Shown piece after piece: positions 1 to 7,654 of a stretch of DNA of 64,000 bases. How positions within the stretch are numbered: the stretch's first letter is position 1; every line of letters begins with the position of its first letter. The notes beneath the pieces are model-generated. The model ran no database searches. It saw only the letters and a program-made list of their open reading frames with translations, and was not told the DNA's origin. Position numbers and translations under genes: made by a program. The DNA comes from Lysinibacillus contaminans (lineage in GTDB: Bacteria > Bacillota > Bacilli > Bacillales_A > Planococcaceae), in the NCBI RefSeq assembly GCF_001278945.1, contig NZ_LGRV01000003.1, forward strand, positions 682,001-746,000, given 5' to 3'.

Positions 1-765
1 ATGCTCAGTTGTTAATTGACGCCAAATAAAGAGTGTGATAAATAATAAACCGACACCAATAATGACTTGAATCGTTGTAGAGCCAAAGCCTAGTGTACCT
101 GCCATTGAAAAACCGTAAAGTAATGAACCAAAGCCGATAGTAGATGCTAATACACCGAAAATATCAAAGCGTGGTGATGTCGTCTCTGTTACATTCTTTA
201 AAAAGAAATAGCACAGTATAATATTCAGTAATGTAAATGGTAATACTACGTAAAATAATGCTCTCCACGAGTAATGCTGTAGGAGCCAGCCCGACAATGT
301 TGGTCCGAGCGCAGGGGCAAACGTCATGGCGATTCCAATCATCCCCATTGCCTTGCCACGTTCGTTCGGTGGAAATAGACTGAAAATAACAATATGCACT
401 AAAGGCATCATTACGCCTCCAGCAACAGCTTGAATTAATCGTCCAGCTAATAACATGTAGAAGCTTGATGCCATGGCACTAATAAAAGTCCCAGTTGCAA
501 AAATGAGTAATGCGCCAATAAATAATTGACGAGTTGTGAATTTACCAATTAAGTAGGCGCTCATTGGAATGACAATCCCGTTTATTAATAGGAATCCAGT
601 CACTAGCCATTGTGCCGTGCTAAGCTCGATATTAAAAATAATACTGAATTTTGGGATAGCAACGTTCAGTAATGTTTGGTTGAGTAAAGAGGTGAAGGAG
701 CCTAGAACTAAGAGGATAAGCATAATTGTTCGCTTCTTCGGCTCTAACTGAATTGTTTGTTGCAT
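1..765 (-). CDS. MFS multidrug efflux transporter, DHA2/EmrB-QacA type (partial, C-terminus off window)
   Basis: The reading frame is open on the minus strand from an ATG at 763-765 to the window edge, giving 255 N-terminal codons. The first residues are MQQTIQLEPKKRTIMLILLV, a short cytoplasmic lead running into a first membrane helix. The rest alternates hydrophobic helices with short loops, and the N-half motif GMIGIAMTFAPALGPTLSG is typical of the 14-helix drug:H+ antiporters. The role would be proton-driven export of toxic compounds at the membrane. It is divergent from a MarR-type regulator with two palindromic operators between the genes, which implies ligand-induced derepression. Substrate unknown; family call good, completeness cannot be judged. 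Confidence 0.85.
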   Translation of the reverse strand, partial: MQQTIQLEPKKRTIMLILLVLGSFTSLLNQTLLNVAIPKFSIIFNIELSTAQWLVTGFLLINGIVIPMSAYLIGKFTTRQLFIGALLIFATGTFISAMASSFYMLLAGRLIQAVAGGVMMPLVHIVIFSLFPPNERGKAMGMIGIAMTFAPALGPTLSGWLLQHYSWRALFYVVLPFTLLNIILCYFFLKNVTETTSPRFDIFGVLASTIGFGSLLYGFSMAGTLGFGSTTIQVIIGVGLLFITLFIWRQLTTEH

Positions 766-781
766 ATTAAATCCTTCTTTC

Positions 782-799
782 TAGTTGCGTGTGCAACTA
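782..799. promoter_or_regulatory. Inverted repeat, probable MarR-family operator 1
   Basis: Perfect 7-bp arms TAGTTGC/GCAACTA around a 4-bp spacer (GTGT). The site sits 17 bp in front of the transporter start and shares its half-site with a second palindrome 31 bp further on. That fits autoregulation of both divergent genes by the adjacent MarR protein. Binding is inferred. Confidence 0.7.
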
Positions 800-829
800 A
801 TTTAGTTGGTACAAATATAATAAACGCTA

Positions 830-849
830 TTAGTTGCAAGCGCAACTAA
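830..849. promoter_or_regulatory. Inverted repeat, probable MarR-family operator 2
   Basis: Perfect 8-bp arms TTAGTTGC/GCAACTAA around the spacer AAGC, with the same half-site as the palindrome at 782-799. It lies 35 bp upstream of the regulator's ATG. Two copies of one half-site in one divergent intergenic region is the usual layout for a MarR repressor controlling itself and an efflux pump. Confidence 0.72.
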
Positions 850-884
850 TATAACTTATTCTTATTTTGAAAGGAGTTAAAAGT

Positions 885-1334
885 ATGTTAAACCAATTAC
901 CAGAATCAATCGGGCAATTAAACTCGATGTTATATCGATATGGAAATATTTATATGAATGAGCAATTAAAACCCTATCAGCTAAGTGCGGGGCAATATCA
1001 ATTTTTACTTGTGTTATTTTACCGAGAAGGAATTTCACAGGATGAAGTAGCTTCTATTCTTAAGATGGATAAAGGGACAACTGCACGCGCTGTTGCCAAG
1101 TTAGAAGCAGAAGACTATGTGAGACGAGAAGTAGATATGATGGACAAGCGTGCTAAAAAGCTGTATTTGACAGAGAGGGCACGTCAATTTGAAAAGCAAT
1201 TGAGGGCTATTTTAGATCAATGGAAAATGATCTTAACAAGTGACCTTACTGAGGAAGAGCAAGAACACGCCTTTGCATTACTGGGAAGGATTGCAAAAAA
1301 TGCGGAGCGTTATATAGAGAGAACAGAAGATTAA
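885..1334 (+). CDS. MarR family transcriptional regulator
   Basis: 149 residues, the usual MarR length. The winged-helix core reads QYQFLLVLFYREGISQDEVA (recognition region following) and MDKGTTARAVAKLEAEDYVR, then the wing with MMDKRAKKLYLT. Helices at both ends would form the dimer interface. The start is set at ATG 885 because AAAGGAG lies 9 bp upstream; a TTG at 867 in the same frame overlaps that ribosome site and is unlikely. The gene is divergent from the MFS exporter and separated from it by two matching palindromes. Probably a ligand-responsive repressor of the exporter and of itself. Effector unknown. Confidence 0.9.
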   Translation: MLNQLPESIGQLNSMLYRYGNIYMNEQLKPYQLSAGQYQFLLVLFYREGISQDEVASILKMDKGTTARAVAKLEAEDYVRREVDMMDKRAKKLYLTERARQFEKQLRAILDQWKMILTSDLTEEEQEHAFALLGRIAKNAERYIERTED

Positions 1335-1356
1335 TGACTGAGAAGGGGAATAAGGA

Positions 1357-1644
1357 ATGGTTTTTTCTTTTTTGAAAAAAACTTCGCAAGAACAAGTAAT
1401 TATGAATGATGATGGCTTTTTGCAGCCAGTAATGGTGTGTGTATCAAATATGTCTCTACACGGTGAAAATATATACGATGAGCTTCTAAATCGTGAAGAC
1501 ATCGAGTTAATCGAAGAGGGTTGCACATCAAATTGCCGAATTTGTGATCGAAGTTTATTTGTCATTGTGAACGGCAAACTTATTAAAGCGAGGAATGAAG
1601 ATTCGTTGCTCGAGAAAATGAATCAAACACTTAGGGGAAGATAG
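1357..1644 (+). CDS. DUF1450 family protein (YuzB-like)
   Basis: 95 residues starting ATG with GGGGAATAAGG just upstream, 22 bp after the marR stop, so possibly cotranscribed. It contains the conserved cysteine pattern of the DUF1450 group: VMVCVSN near residue 28 and EEGCTSNCRICDRSLFVIVNG near residues 52-72. The C-x4-C-x2-C spacing suggests a small metal- or redox-linked protein, but no activity is established. A strong hairpin terminator follows 12 bp after the stop. Family assignment is from the cysteine motif and length. Confidence 0.75.
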   Translation: MVFSFLKKTSQEQVIMNDDGFLQPVMVCVSNMSLHGENIYDELLNREDIELIEEGCTSNCRICDRSLFVIVNGKLIKARNEDSLLEKMNQTLRGR

Positions 1645-1656
1645 ATAAATATAAAC

Positions 1657-1688
1657 AAACTGCTCGCAATGTTTGCGAGCAGTTTTGA
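1657..1688. terminator. Bidirectional intrinsic terminator
   Basis: Perfect 13-bp stem AAACTGCTCGCAA/TTGCGAGCAGTTT with a 3-nt loop. It lies between the convergent DUF1450 gene and yqhQ, with T/A tracts on both sides. Confidence 0.9.
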
Positions 1689-2633
1689 TTAATCGTGATT
1701 TAATTCTAAAGCAATTTTTGGGTTTTTTTCTACTTCACGTAATTTATTGAAAGAAGTGATAGCGACTTCTACTTGATCGTCACTTGGTTCGCGTGTAGTT
1801 AATAATTGTAGCCATAAACCTGGATAACCAAGGAAACGTAATACTGGGATGTTACGACAAGCATTGGTAGCTTGTAATACTTCAAAAGAAATCCCAAGTA
1901 CAACCGGAATCAATAGAATGCGGTTGACGATACGTAACCATAATGGATCGGTGGGCACCAAGAAATACACGAACATCCCTACAATTACAGTGAATAATAT
2001 GAAACTACTACCACAACGATAATGTAAACGAGATTGTGCCTGTACATTCGCAACTGTAATTTCAGCACCAGACTCATAGCAGTTAATGACTTTATGCTCT
2101 GCGCCATGATATTGGAATACACGTTTAATAATTGGTGTTAACGAGATTAAGTATAAGTACGTCAATAATAGAATAAGCTTAAAGCCGCTTTCTAGTAAAA
2201 TCTGTCCAGCTTTACCAGTTACCCATTTTGAAAATAGCTCTGCTAAGAAGACTGGTATTAACGTGAAGGCAAATTTACCAAATAAAAAGGATAGTACACC
2301 GACAACGGCGACCCCTAAAATCATCTGGAGCTTAGAGCCTTCCTCTACATTTTCTTCTTCCTCACCAGGAGTTACATCATAGCGATCTCCTGAAAACTGC
2401 ATATGTCGAGATCCGATACCTGCAGATTCAATTAGTGCAACAACACCGCGAACAAAAGGAATTTTCTTCAGCTTTTGTAGGATTGGTTTTTGAACTTTTT
2501 TATAATGATAATAATCGATGGAATCATCGTTACGGCGAATAGCTGTAACTGTATGTTCCTTTCCTCCGAACATCACACCTTCTAACTGTGCTTGTCCCCC
2601 GTATACAGGTGAATTGCTCAAGGCTGACACCAC
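1689..2633 (-). CDS. yqhQ: DUF1385 family integral membrane protein YqhQ
   Basis: About 314 residues, close to B. subtilis YqhQ. The N-terminal signature NSPVYGGQAQLEGVMFGGKE is diagnostic of DUF1385. It is followed by four or five membrane helices, the motif FQYHGAEHKVINCYESG, and LHYRCGSSFILF near residue 205. Function unknown; some DUF1385 proteins are described as putative metal-dependent enzymes. The start is uncertain: GTG at 2633 is the longest, but a TTG at 2621 better matches family N-termini. The gene diverges from yqhR and aroQ as in B. subtilis. Confidence 0.9.
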   Translation of the reverse strand: MVSALSNSPVYGGQAQLEGVMFGGKEHTVTAIRRNDDSIDYYHYKKVQKPILQKLKKIPFVRGVVALIESAGIGSRHMQFSGDRYDVTPGEEEENVEEGSKLQMILGVAVVGVLSFLFGKFAFTLIPVFLAELFSKWVTGKAGQILLESGFKLILLLTYLYLISLTPIIKRVFQYHGAEHKVINCYESGAEITVANVQAQSRLHYRCGSSFILFTVIVGMFVYFLVPTDPLWLRIVNRILLIPVVLGISFEVLQATNACRNIPVLRFLGYPGLWLQLLTTREPSDDQVEVAITSFNKLREVEKNPKIALELNHD

Positions 2634-2708
2634 TCTCTATAAAAATTATTTCAACTTCGCCTTGGCATAATTGCCGACTATATTTTGAATCGTACTCGGA
2701 TGATTGAT

Positions 2709-2751
2709 CCTTTCAAAATTTGTGGCATTTACCGGAGGCTGTAACTTTATT
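2709..2751 (-). repeat. Remnant of dispersed repeat family B
   Basis: About 43 bp here match, with few mismatches, the reverse complement of 51971-52013, the left part of the large structured repeat in front of bkdB. Shared blocks include CCTTTCAAAAT, CCGGAGGCT and TAACTTTATT. It lies in the 306-bp yqhQ/yqhR intergenic region, which shows no other gene. Confidence 0.7.
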
Positions 2752-2939
2752 ACCTGTATTATTGTACTAAATTTAGAGAAAAACCTCTAGAGGAACGCAT
2801 AGCAATTTTTTTATGTGGCTACACTAGTTGTATTATTTTGTTCTTACGAGTATCTCTATGCATGCTTGGATTATTCCGGCATAGAACTACATTGCTTGTA
2901 AAGAACACATCTGAGTAATTCAAATTAGGGGGAGTAAAA

Positions 2940-3365
2940 TTGAAAATAGCTAGTATTACAGCAATCGTGAGTGCAATTAGTTTAGCAATTTGTTTGAAGG
3001 GACTCCATTATTTTCATTTAATTAAATGGAATCCAATTGGTTTTTATAAAAAATGGGAACTGTTTGAGGGGAGTTCGAAGTTGTTTCAGTGGAGTACGTT
3101 AACGCTGCTTTTATTTGTTGTGGCACTTCTCTTATATATTAGTTTGCAATTCGTTCACATAATCCCTGCCGTTTTAACATCTCTTTTATTAGGGCTACTA
3201 TTTACGATTACAATTGAGTGGTTTGCTCTTGATTTACCTTTACAGCTTGCATCCTTTAAAAAATTATCGATTCCATTTATTGTTGTTGTAATTTGCTTAT
3301 TACGCTTTTTACTGGAAACAGCAAATTTTCACATGAAAGAGCACACGGCACAAAAAGGAAATTAG
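2940..3365 (+). CDS. yqhR: YqhR-like integral membrane protein
   Basis: 141 residues with four predicted membrane helices (about residues 7-22, 50-70, 76-98, 108-126) and a basic tail. It occupies the yqhR position between yqhQ and aroQ, and its length fits that family. The start is TTG 2940, preceded by TTAGGGGGAG. No catalytic motif is visible and the function of the family is unknown. It reads in the same direction as aroQ, 61 bp ahead of it. Confidence 0.75.
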   Translation: MKIASITAIVSAISLAICLKGLHYFHLIKWNPIGFYKKWELFEGSSKLFQWSTLTLLLFVVALLLYISLQFVHIIPAVLTSLLLGLLFTITIEWFALDLPLQLASFKKLSIPFIVVVICLLRFLLETANFHMKEHTAQKGN

Positions 3366-3426
3366 TTGCCGTAAATATTCGGTATGATAAAATAAAGGGC
3401 AGGTACATAGAAAGAGGCGAATAGGC

Positions 3427-3861
3427 TTGAGGTTATTATGTTTAAATGGACCAAACTTAAATCGACTTGGCAAAAGAGAGCCGGAAATATATGGGTATGA
3501 AACGTTAGAAGATGTGAAAAATAACGTACAAAAGCTTGCGAAAACTCTAGGGGCGACAGTAGATTTCCGTCAGTCTAATCATGAGGGTGTCTTAGTGGAT
3601 TGGGTGCATGAAGCAGAGGACGAACGATATGATGGCATTATTTTTAATCCAGGTGCATATACCCATACAAGTATTGCGCTACATGATGCCATTGCAGGTG
3701 TGACAGTACCAGTCATTGAGGTACATATTTCTAATATTCATAAGCGTGAAGCGTTCCGTCATCATTCGTATCTTGCACCAGCTTGTCTTGGTCAAATTTG
3801 CGGGTTAGGCACGAAAGGATATGAGCTTGCATTACGCACATTTATCGAAAAGGGGAAATAA
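3427..3861 (+). CDS. aroQ: 3-dehydroquinate dehydratase, type II
   Basis: 144 residues. Converts 3-dehydroquinate to 3-dehydroshikimate in the shikimate pathway by trans-dehydration; a cytoplasmic dodecamer in this family. The signature LCLNGPNLNRLGKREPEIYG carries the catalytic loop Arg and Tyr. NPGAYTHTSIAL and the substrate-binding EVHISNIHKREAFRHHS follow. The start is TTG 3427 with AAAGAGGCG upstream. Its stop is immediately followed by papA (1-bp gap), so the two are translationally close, as in B. subtilis. Confidence 0.97.
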   Translation: MRLLCLNGPNLNRLGKREPEIYGYETLEDVKNNVQKLAKTLGATVDFRQSNHEGVLVDWVHEAEDERYDGIIFNPGAYTHTSIALHDAIAGVTVPVIEVHISNIHKREAFRHHSYLAPACLGQICGLGTKGYELALRTFIEKGK

Positions 3862-3862
3862 T

Positions 3863-4924
3863 TTGTTGAAACTACAAAAACTACGTACAGAAATGCAACA
3901 AAAAAAAATCGATGGTATTATAATTACGAACGAGTATAATCGCCGTTATATGACTGATTTTACTGGATCTGCGGGTGTAGCAATTGTTTCTCAAAATGAT
4001 GCCGTTTTTATAACGGACTTTCGCTATACAGAGCAAGCTGCTGCACAGATCCAAGACTTTCGCATTGTGAAACATGAAGCGACAATCATTGAAGAAATAG
4101 CGAAACAAGTAAAAGTAATGGGTACCAAAACATTGGGATTTGAGAAAGATACTGTAAGCTATGGCACGTTCGAACTTTATAAAAGTGTGATTCAAGCAGA
4201 TTTAATGCCGATTTCCGGACTAATTGAAAAAATTCGCTTGATTAAGACGGAGCAAGAGATTAATATTATTAAGGTTGCGTGTGAAATTGCTGATCACGCA
4301 TTTACACATATTCTAAATTACATCAAGCCAGGTAAAACAGAGCTTGAGGTTTCGAATGAATTAGAGTTTTTCATGCGTAAACAAGGAGCAACACAGTCTT
4401 CCTTTGATACGATCGTAGCATCAGGTCTTCGTTCTGCATTACCACATGGTGTGGCGACGAATAAAATTATCGAAAAAGGTGATTTTGTCACACTGGATTT
4501 TGGTGCACTGTATAATGGATACATTTCTGATATTACACGTACAGTGGCAGTCGGCGAACCTTCTGCAAAATTAGTAGATATGTACAATGCTGTACTCGCT
4601 TCGCAGCTTTTAGCAGTTGAAAAAGTTGGTCCTGGTTTAACAGGTATTGAGGCGGATGCGATTGCACGTGATTACTTAAAAGCAAAAGGCTACGGTGAGG
4701 CGTTCGGTCACTCATTAGGACATGGGATTGGCCTTGAAGTACATGAAGGACCTGGTCTGTCATTACGTTCAGAAGCGGTGCTTGAGCCAGGTATGACTGT
4801 AACGATTGAACCGGGTGTTTATTTACCAGGTATCGGTGGTGTACGTATCGAAGACGATATTTTAATCACAGAAACAGGAAATGAACTTCTAACGCATTCA
4901 ACAAAAGAACTTATTATTTTATAA
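3863..4924 (+). CDS. papA: M24 family Xaa-Pro dipeptidase/aminopeptidase
   Basis: 353 residues from TTG 3863 (TTG 3866 is equally possible), preceded by AAAAGGGGA. A longer in-frame start inside aroQ is unlikely because it would overlap aroQ without a ribosome site. The creatinase-like N-domain is followed by the pita-bread fold with all five metal ligands: [20 protein letters not shown] (two Asp), HSLGHGIG (His), [10 protein letters not shown] (Glu), [12 protein letters not shown] (Glu). A cytoplasmic metallopeptidase that removes N-terminal residues ahead of proline. It sits between aroQ and efp, so it could help recycle proline-rich peptides. Confidence 0.93.
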   Translation: MLKLQKLRTEMQQKKIDGIIITNEYNRRYMTDFTGSAGVAIVSQNDAVFITDFRYTEQAAAQIQDFRIVKHEATIIEEIAKQVKVMGTKTLGFEKDTVSYGTFELYKSVIQADLMPISGLIEKIRLIKTEQEINIIKVACEIADHAFTHILNYIKPGKTELEVSNELEFFMRKQGATQSSFDTIVASGLRSALPHGVATNKIIEKGDFVTLDFGALYNGYISDITRTVAVGEPSAKLVDMYNAVLASQLLAVEKVGPGLTGIEADAIARDYLKAKGYGEAFGHSLGHGIGLEVHEGPGLSLRSEAVLEPGMTVTIEPGVYLPGIGGVRIEDDILITETGNELLTHSTKELIIL

Positions 4925-4941
4925 TTAATGGAGGAAAACAA

Positions 4942-5499
4942 ATGATTTCAGTAAACGATTTCCGTACAGGCCTAACAATTATTGTCGATGGACAATTATA
5001 CCGTGTTTTGGATTTCCAACACGTAAAACCAGGTAAAGGTGCTGCATTCGTGCGTTCAAAATTACGTAATTTACGTAATGGTAACGTACAAGAAAAAACG
5101 TTCCGCGCTGGTGAGAAAGTTGAAAAAGCACAAATCGACAACCGTAAAATGCAATATTTATATGCACAAGGTGACGAGCATGTATTCATGGATTTAGAAT
5201 CTTATGATCAAACAGAATTAGCTTCATCTGCAATTGAGTATGAGCTAAAATTCCTTAAAGAGAACATGGAAGTTCACATCCAATCTTACCAAGGTGAAAT
5301 GCTAGGTGTAGAATTACCAAACACTGTTGAGCTAGAAGTAACTGAAACAGAACCAGGTATTAAAGGAGATACAGCTTCAGGTGGTACAAAACCTGCGACA
5401 CTTCAAACTGGTCTTACTGTTCAAGTACCTTTCTTCATTAACCAAGGTGACGTATTGATTATCAATACTACTGATTCTTCTTACGTATCTCGTGCGTAA
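4942..5499 (+). CDS. efp: Translation elongation factor P
   Basis: 185 residues with three beta-barrel domains. EF-P enters the ribosomal E site and relieves stalling at polyproline stretches. The modified-lysine loop reads [11 protein letters not shown] with the target Lys at position 32, the residue that carries 5-aminopentanol in B. subtilis. The C-terminal signature [20 protein letters not shown] is present. GGAGG lies 6 bp before ATG 4942. It follows papA by 17 bp and is closed by a strong terminator, so aroQ-papA-efp may be one transcript. Confidence 0.98.
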   Translation: MISVNDFRTGLTIIVDGQLYRVLDFQHVKPGKGAAFVRSKLRNLRNGNVQEKTFRAGEKVEKAQIDNRKMQYLYAQGDEHVFMDLESYDQTELASSAIEYELKFLKENMEVHIQSYQGEMLGVELPNTVELEVTETEPGIKGDTASGGTKPATLQTGLTVQVPFFINQGDVLIINTTDSSYVSRA

Positions 5500-5571
5500 A
5501 TCAACTCTATTCAGCAAACAATTAGAACGCTATTAAAAAATAGCTAAAAATCTGCCGAATATATTTAATTC

Positions 5572-5615
5572 AAAAAAACCTACTCTTTATTATTAAAAGG
5601 GTAGGTTTTTATTTT
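5572..5615 (+). terminator. Intrinsic terminator after efp
   Basis: AAAACCTAC and GTAGGTTTTT arms around an AT-rich loop, ending in a T-run, 75 bp after the efp stop. Confidence 0.85.
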
Positions 5616-5801
5616 GCTTTTCAATAATGGATATTTTACTTTCGAAAAATTGTGACATTTTCATAAGGAATAGTATATATTTTAGTAGAGTGATATTGTA
5701 TCTTCAGATAGATGTTTATAATTGGAAGTATTATATAATAGGTTAATCACCAAAAGTCGTGGATGATATTTAATTAAAGAGCGTATTGATTTAGAATGCT
5801 T

Positions 5802-5919
5802 GTTGATTGGAGTGGAGGCTGGGGGATTAGCGTCCCAGATGAGACCCTGGAGCGAGCTTGCGAGTGAAGCGGCTCATCGGACGCCCCCCGGAAAGCGCCC
5901 AGCCGGAACGGAAATCAAC
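5802..5919. repeat. Dispersed palindromic repeat family A (full copy)
   Basis: 118-bp GC-rich element inside an AT-rich intergenic region. It has terminal inverted repeats, GTTGATTGGAGTGGAGGCTGG on the left against CCAGCCGGAACGGAAATCAAC on the right, and a centre containing GAGCGAGCTTGCGAGTGAAGC. It resembles the non-coding repeated elements common in Bacillaceae intergenic DNA. A second, truncated copy is at 24411-24472. The rest of the 5616-5950 gap shows nothing else recognisable. Confidence 0.75.
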
Positions 5920-5966
5920 CCTAAGTTATGGTGATGAACTATAAATAAAATGAAGAGGTGAGAGAT

Positions 5967-6968
5967 ATGTTACATAGGTTTGACATGCAATATCCAATTA
6001 TTCAAGCACCAATGGCTGGGGTAACCTCGCCGAATTTTGTGGCAGCTTGTGCAGAAGCAGGTATTCTCGGTGCTATAGGGGCAGGTTATTTAGATGGAAA
6101 GCAAACACAAACATTTATTCAAGAAGTCAAAAGGCTTACCACAAAGCCGTTTGCGGTGAATTTGTTTGTTCTAGAGGAACCTCGTATTGATATCGATGTA
6201 TTACAAAAGGCACGTATGGCCCTGCAACCTTTTTATGAGGAACTTGGGCTTTCGCCAGTACAAAGTGTTATGTCGAAAGACGTATTTGAAGAACAGTTGC
6301 AAGCAATAATAGATGAAGACGTAGCGATTTGTTCTTTTACATTCGGAATTCCGACGGAACGTATTATACAACGTCTTAAAGAAAAAAATATTTATGTGAT
6401 TGGCACAGCAACAACCTTAGAGGAGGCAAAGCTTGTAGAAGCGGCTGGCATGGATGCAGTTGTATTACAAGGTAGTGAAGCGGGGGGACACCGTGGCTCT
6501 TTTACGGAGCCGATGCAACTTTCTTCACGTAATCAGCTGCTACGTCAAGTGGTAGGTGTAATAGACATACCTATTATTGTAGCTGGTGGGATTATCAGCA
6601 AAGCAGACGTGACAGAGGCGCTAGCAATCGGGGCGCAGGCAGTGCAAATTGGTACAGCTCTTTTAGTAGCAGAAGAATGTGAAGCTAATGATATATATAA
6701 AGCAGCAGTACTGAATTCAAAGCCACAGCAAACGACGATTACACGTGCCTTTACAGGTAAGGCCGCACGTGGATTAATCAATGATTTCACTGAACGTATG
6801 AAGGACGCAGCTATTGCACCATATCCTCTGCAAAATGATTTGACGTCTACTATTCGTAAAGAGAGTATGAAGCAAGGCAACAAAGAATATCTATCGCTTT
6901 GGATGGGTGAGAATAGTTATTTAGTGCAATCAGGTTCCGTGAAGGAAATCTTAGCAAAATTCATATGA
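5967..6968 (+). CDS. Nitronate monooxygenase family FMN protein
   Basis: 333 residues, TIM-barrel flavoprotein. It opens with MQYPIIQAPMAGVTSPNFVA, carries the FMN/substrate motif LQGSEAGGHRGSF, and phosphate-binding VAGGIISKADVTEALAIGAQ and VQIGTALL. Members oxidise alkyl nitronates such as propionate-3-nitronate; a FabK-like enoyl-ACP reductase is the alternative but fits less well. ATG 5967 was chosen with GAGGTGAG upstream, over an in-frame GTG at 5958. It has its own terminator and stands where spoIIIAA/AB are found in B. subtilis, so it is probably a later arrival unrelated to sporulation. Confidence 0.87.
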   Translation: MLHRFDMQYPIIQAPMAGVTSPNFVAACAEAGILGAIGAGYLDGKQTQTFIQEVKRLTTKPFAVNLFVLEEPRIDIDVLQKARMALQPFYEELGLSPVQSVMSKDVFEEQLQAIIDEDVAICSFTFGIPTERIIQRLKEKNIYVIGTATTLEEAKLVEAAGMDAVVLQGSEAGGHRGSFTEPMQLSSRNQLLRQVVGVIDIPIIVAGGIISKADVTEALAIGAQAVQIGTALLVAEECEANDIYKAAVLNSKPQQTTITRAFTGKAARGLINDFTERMKDAAIAPYPLQNDLTSTIRKESMKQGNKEYLSLWMGENSYLVQSGSVKEILAKFI

Positions 6969-6974
6969 AGAAAT

Positions 6975-7009
6975 GATCTCTATACCTTTGTGTAGAGGTC
7001 TTTTTTTTT
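6975..7009 (+). terminator. Intrinsic terminator after nitronate monooxygenase gene
   Basis: GATCTCTATAC pairs with GTGTAGAGGTC across a 4-nt loop, followed by nine T. It separates this gene from spoIIIAC, leaving only about 40 bp for a spoIIIA promoter. Confidence 0.85.
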
Positions 7010-7049
7010 GTGCAACGTCATATATTGCTGTACACGAGGGGGCGTATGG

Positions 7050-7259
7050 ATGGAATTACAAGACGTATTGAGAGTCGCTGGAGTGGGACTAGTTGTTGCG
7101 CTTCTTCATGTTTTTTTTGATCAAACAGGCAAAAAGGAGTTTTCATTTTTTTTATTTTTCATTGCATATTTGTATATGACAGCAGAGCTACTGCGGTTTC
7201 TACGACTGTTTTTCACTGAAATATTAACCTTTTTCCAGTGGTTGACCTCATCAGGGTAG
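7050..7259 (+). CDS. spoIIIAC: Stage III sporulation protein AC
   Basis: 69 residues, matching the usual SpoIIIAC size of about 68. The sequence VLRVAGVGLVVALLHVFFDQ followed by TGKKEFSFF is the family signature (hydrophobic helix, then Asp-Gln-x-Gly-Lys-Lys-Glu). A second helix follows. A mother-cell membrane component of the SpoIIIA-SpoIIQ channel. ATG 7050 was chosen because GAGGGGG lies 6-10 bp upstream; the upstream in-frame extension runs into the terminator. It is the first gene of the operon here, because spoIIIAA and spoIIIAB are absent upstream. Confidence 0.92.
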   Translation: MELQDVLRVAGVGLVVALLHVFFDQTGKKEFSFFLFFIAYLYMTAELLRFLRLFFTEILTFFQWLTSSG

Positions 7260-7264
7260 TGTAG

Positions 7265-7642
7265 ATGCAAATTGTCATCGTAGCTGTTGTCATGCTGCTT
7301 TTATTAATGCTTATAAAAGAAGTTATACAGCCACTCCATGCGTTAATTAGTGTCATGTTTGCGTTTTTGTTGTTTAGTCTATTGTTCTCAACGTTACTTA
7401 TGCCATTTGTAAAACAGTTACTTGAATTGATGGCGTTTTTACCGTATGCAAAGGCAATTGTTGTTAGTGCCAGTCTTTTCTATGTGGGGCAATGGGTATC
7501 GCTCTTACTAGTCGAGCACAGCTATAAAGTGCTAGGGGGGATTGTTTTAGATGCGGTGAAAATCGTTATATTACTGTACTGGTTAAAAGAATTTATGGAG
7601 GTATTGCAGGAGGTGTCGGCTATTTTACAAAGGCTAAACTAA
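7265..7642 (+). CDS. spoIIIAD: Stage III sporulation protein AD
   Basis: 125 residues (B. subtilis about 133), four hydrophobic segments, 5 bp after spoIIIAC. The pattern MQIVIVAVVMLLLLMLIKEV and later LDAVKIVILLYWLKEFMEVL fits SpoIIIAD. A polytopic mother-cell membrane protein of the engulfment channel. Identity rests on topology, size and position between AC and AE more than on long motifs. Confidence 0.88.
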   Translation: MQIVIVAVVMLLLLMLIKEVIQPLHALISVMFAFLLFSLLFSTLLMPFVKQLLELMAFLPYAKAIVVSASLFYVGQWVSLLLVEHSYKVLGGIVLDAVKIVILLYWLKEFMEVLQEVSAILQRLN

Positions 7643-7654
7643 GGAGCGAAGCCA

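Noticed and set aside
569..751. 60-codon plus-strand ORF inside the MFS transporter
   Set aside because: Antisense shadow of the transporter's coding frame.
7005..7050. Sigma-E promoter for spoIIIAC
   Set aside because: Searched for -35/-10 elements of the sigma-E type; only poor matches in the 40 bp available, so none is reported.
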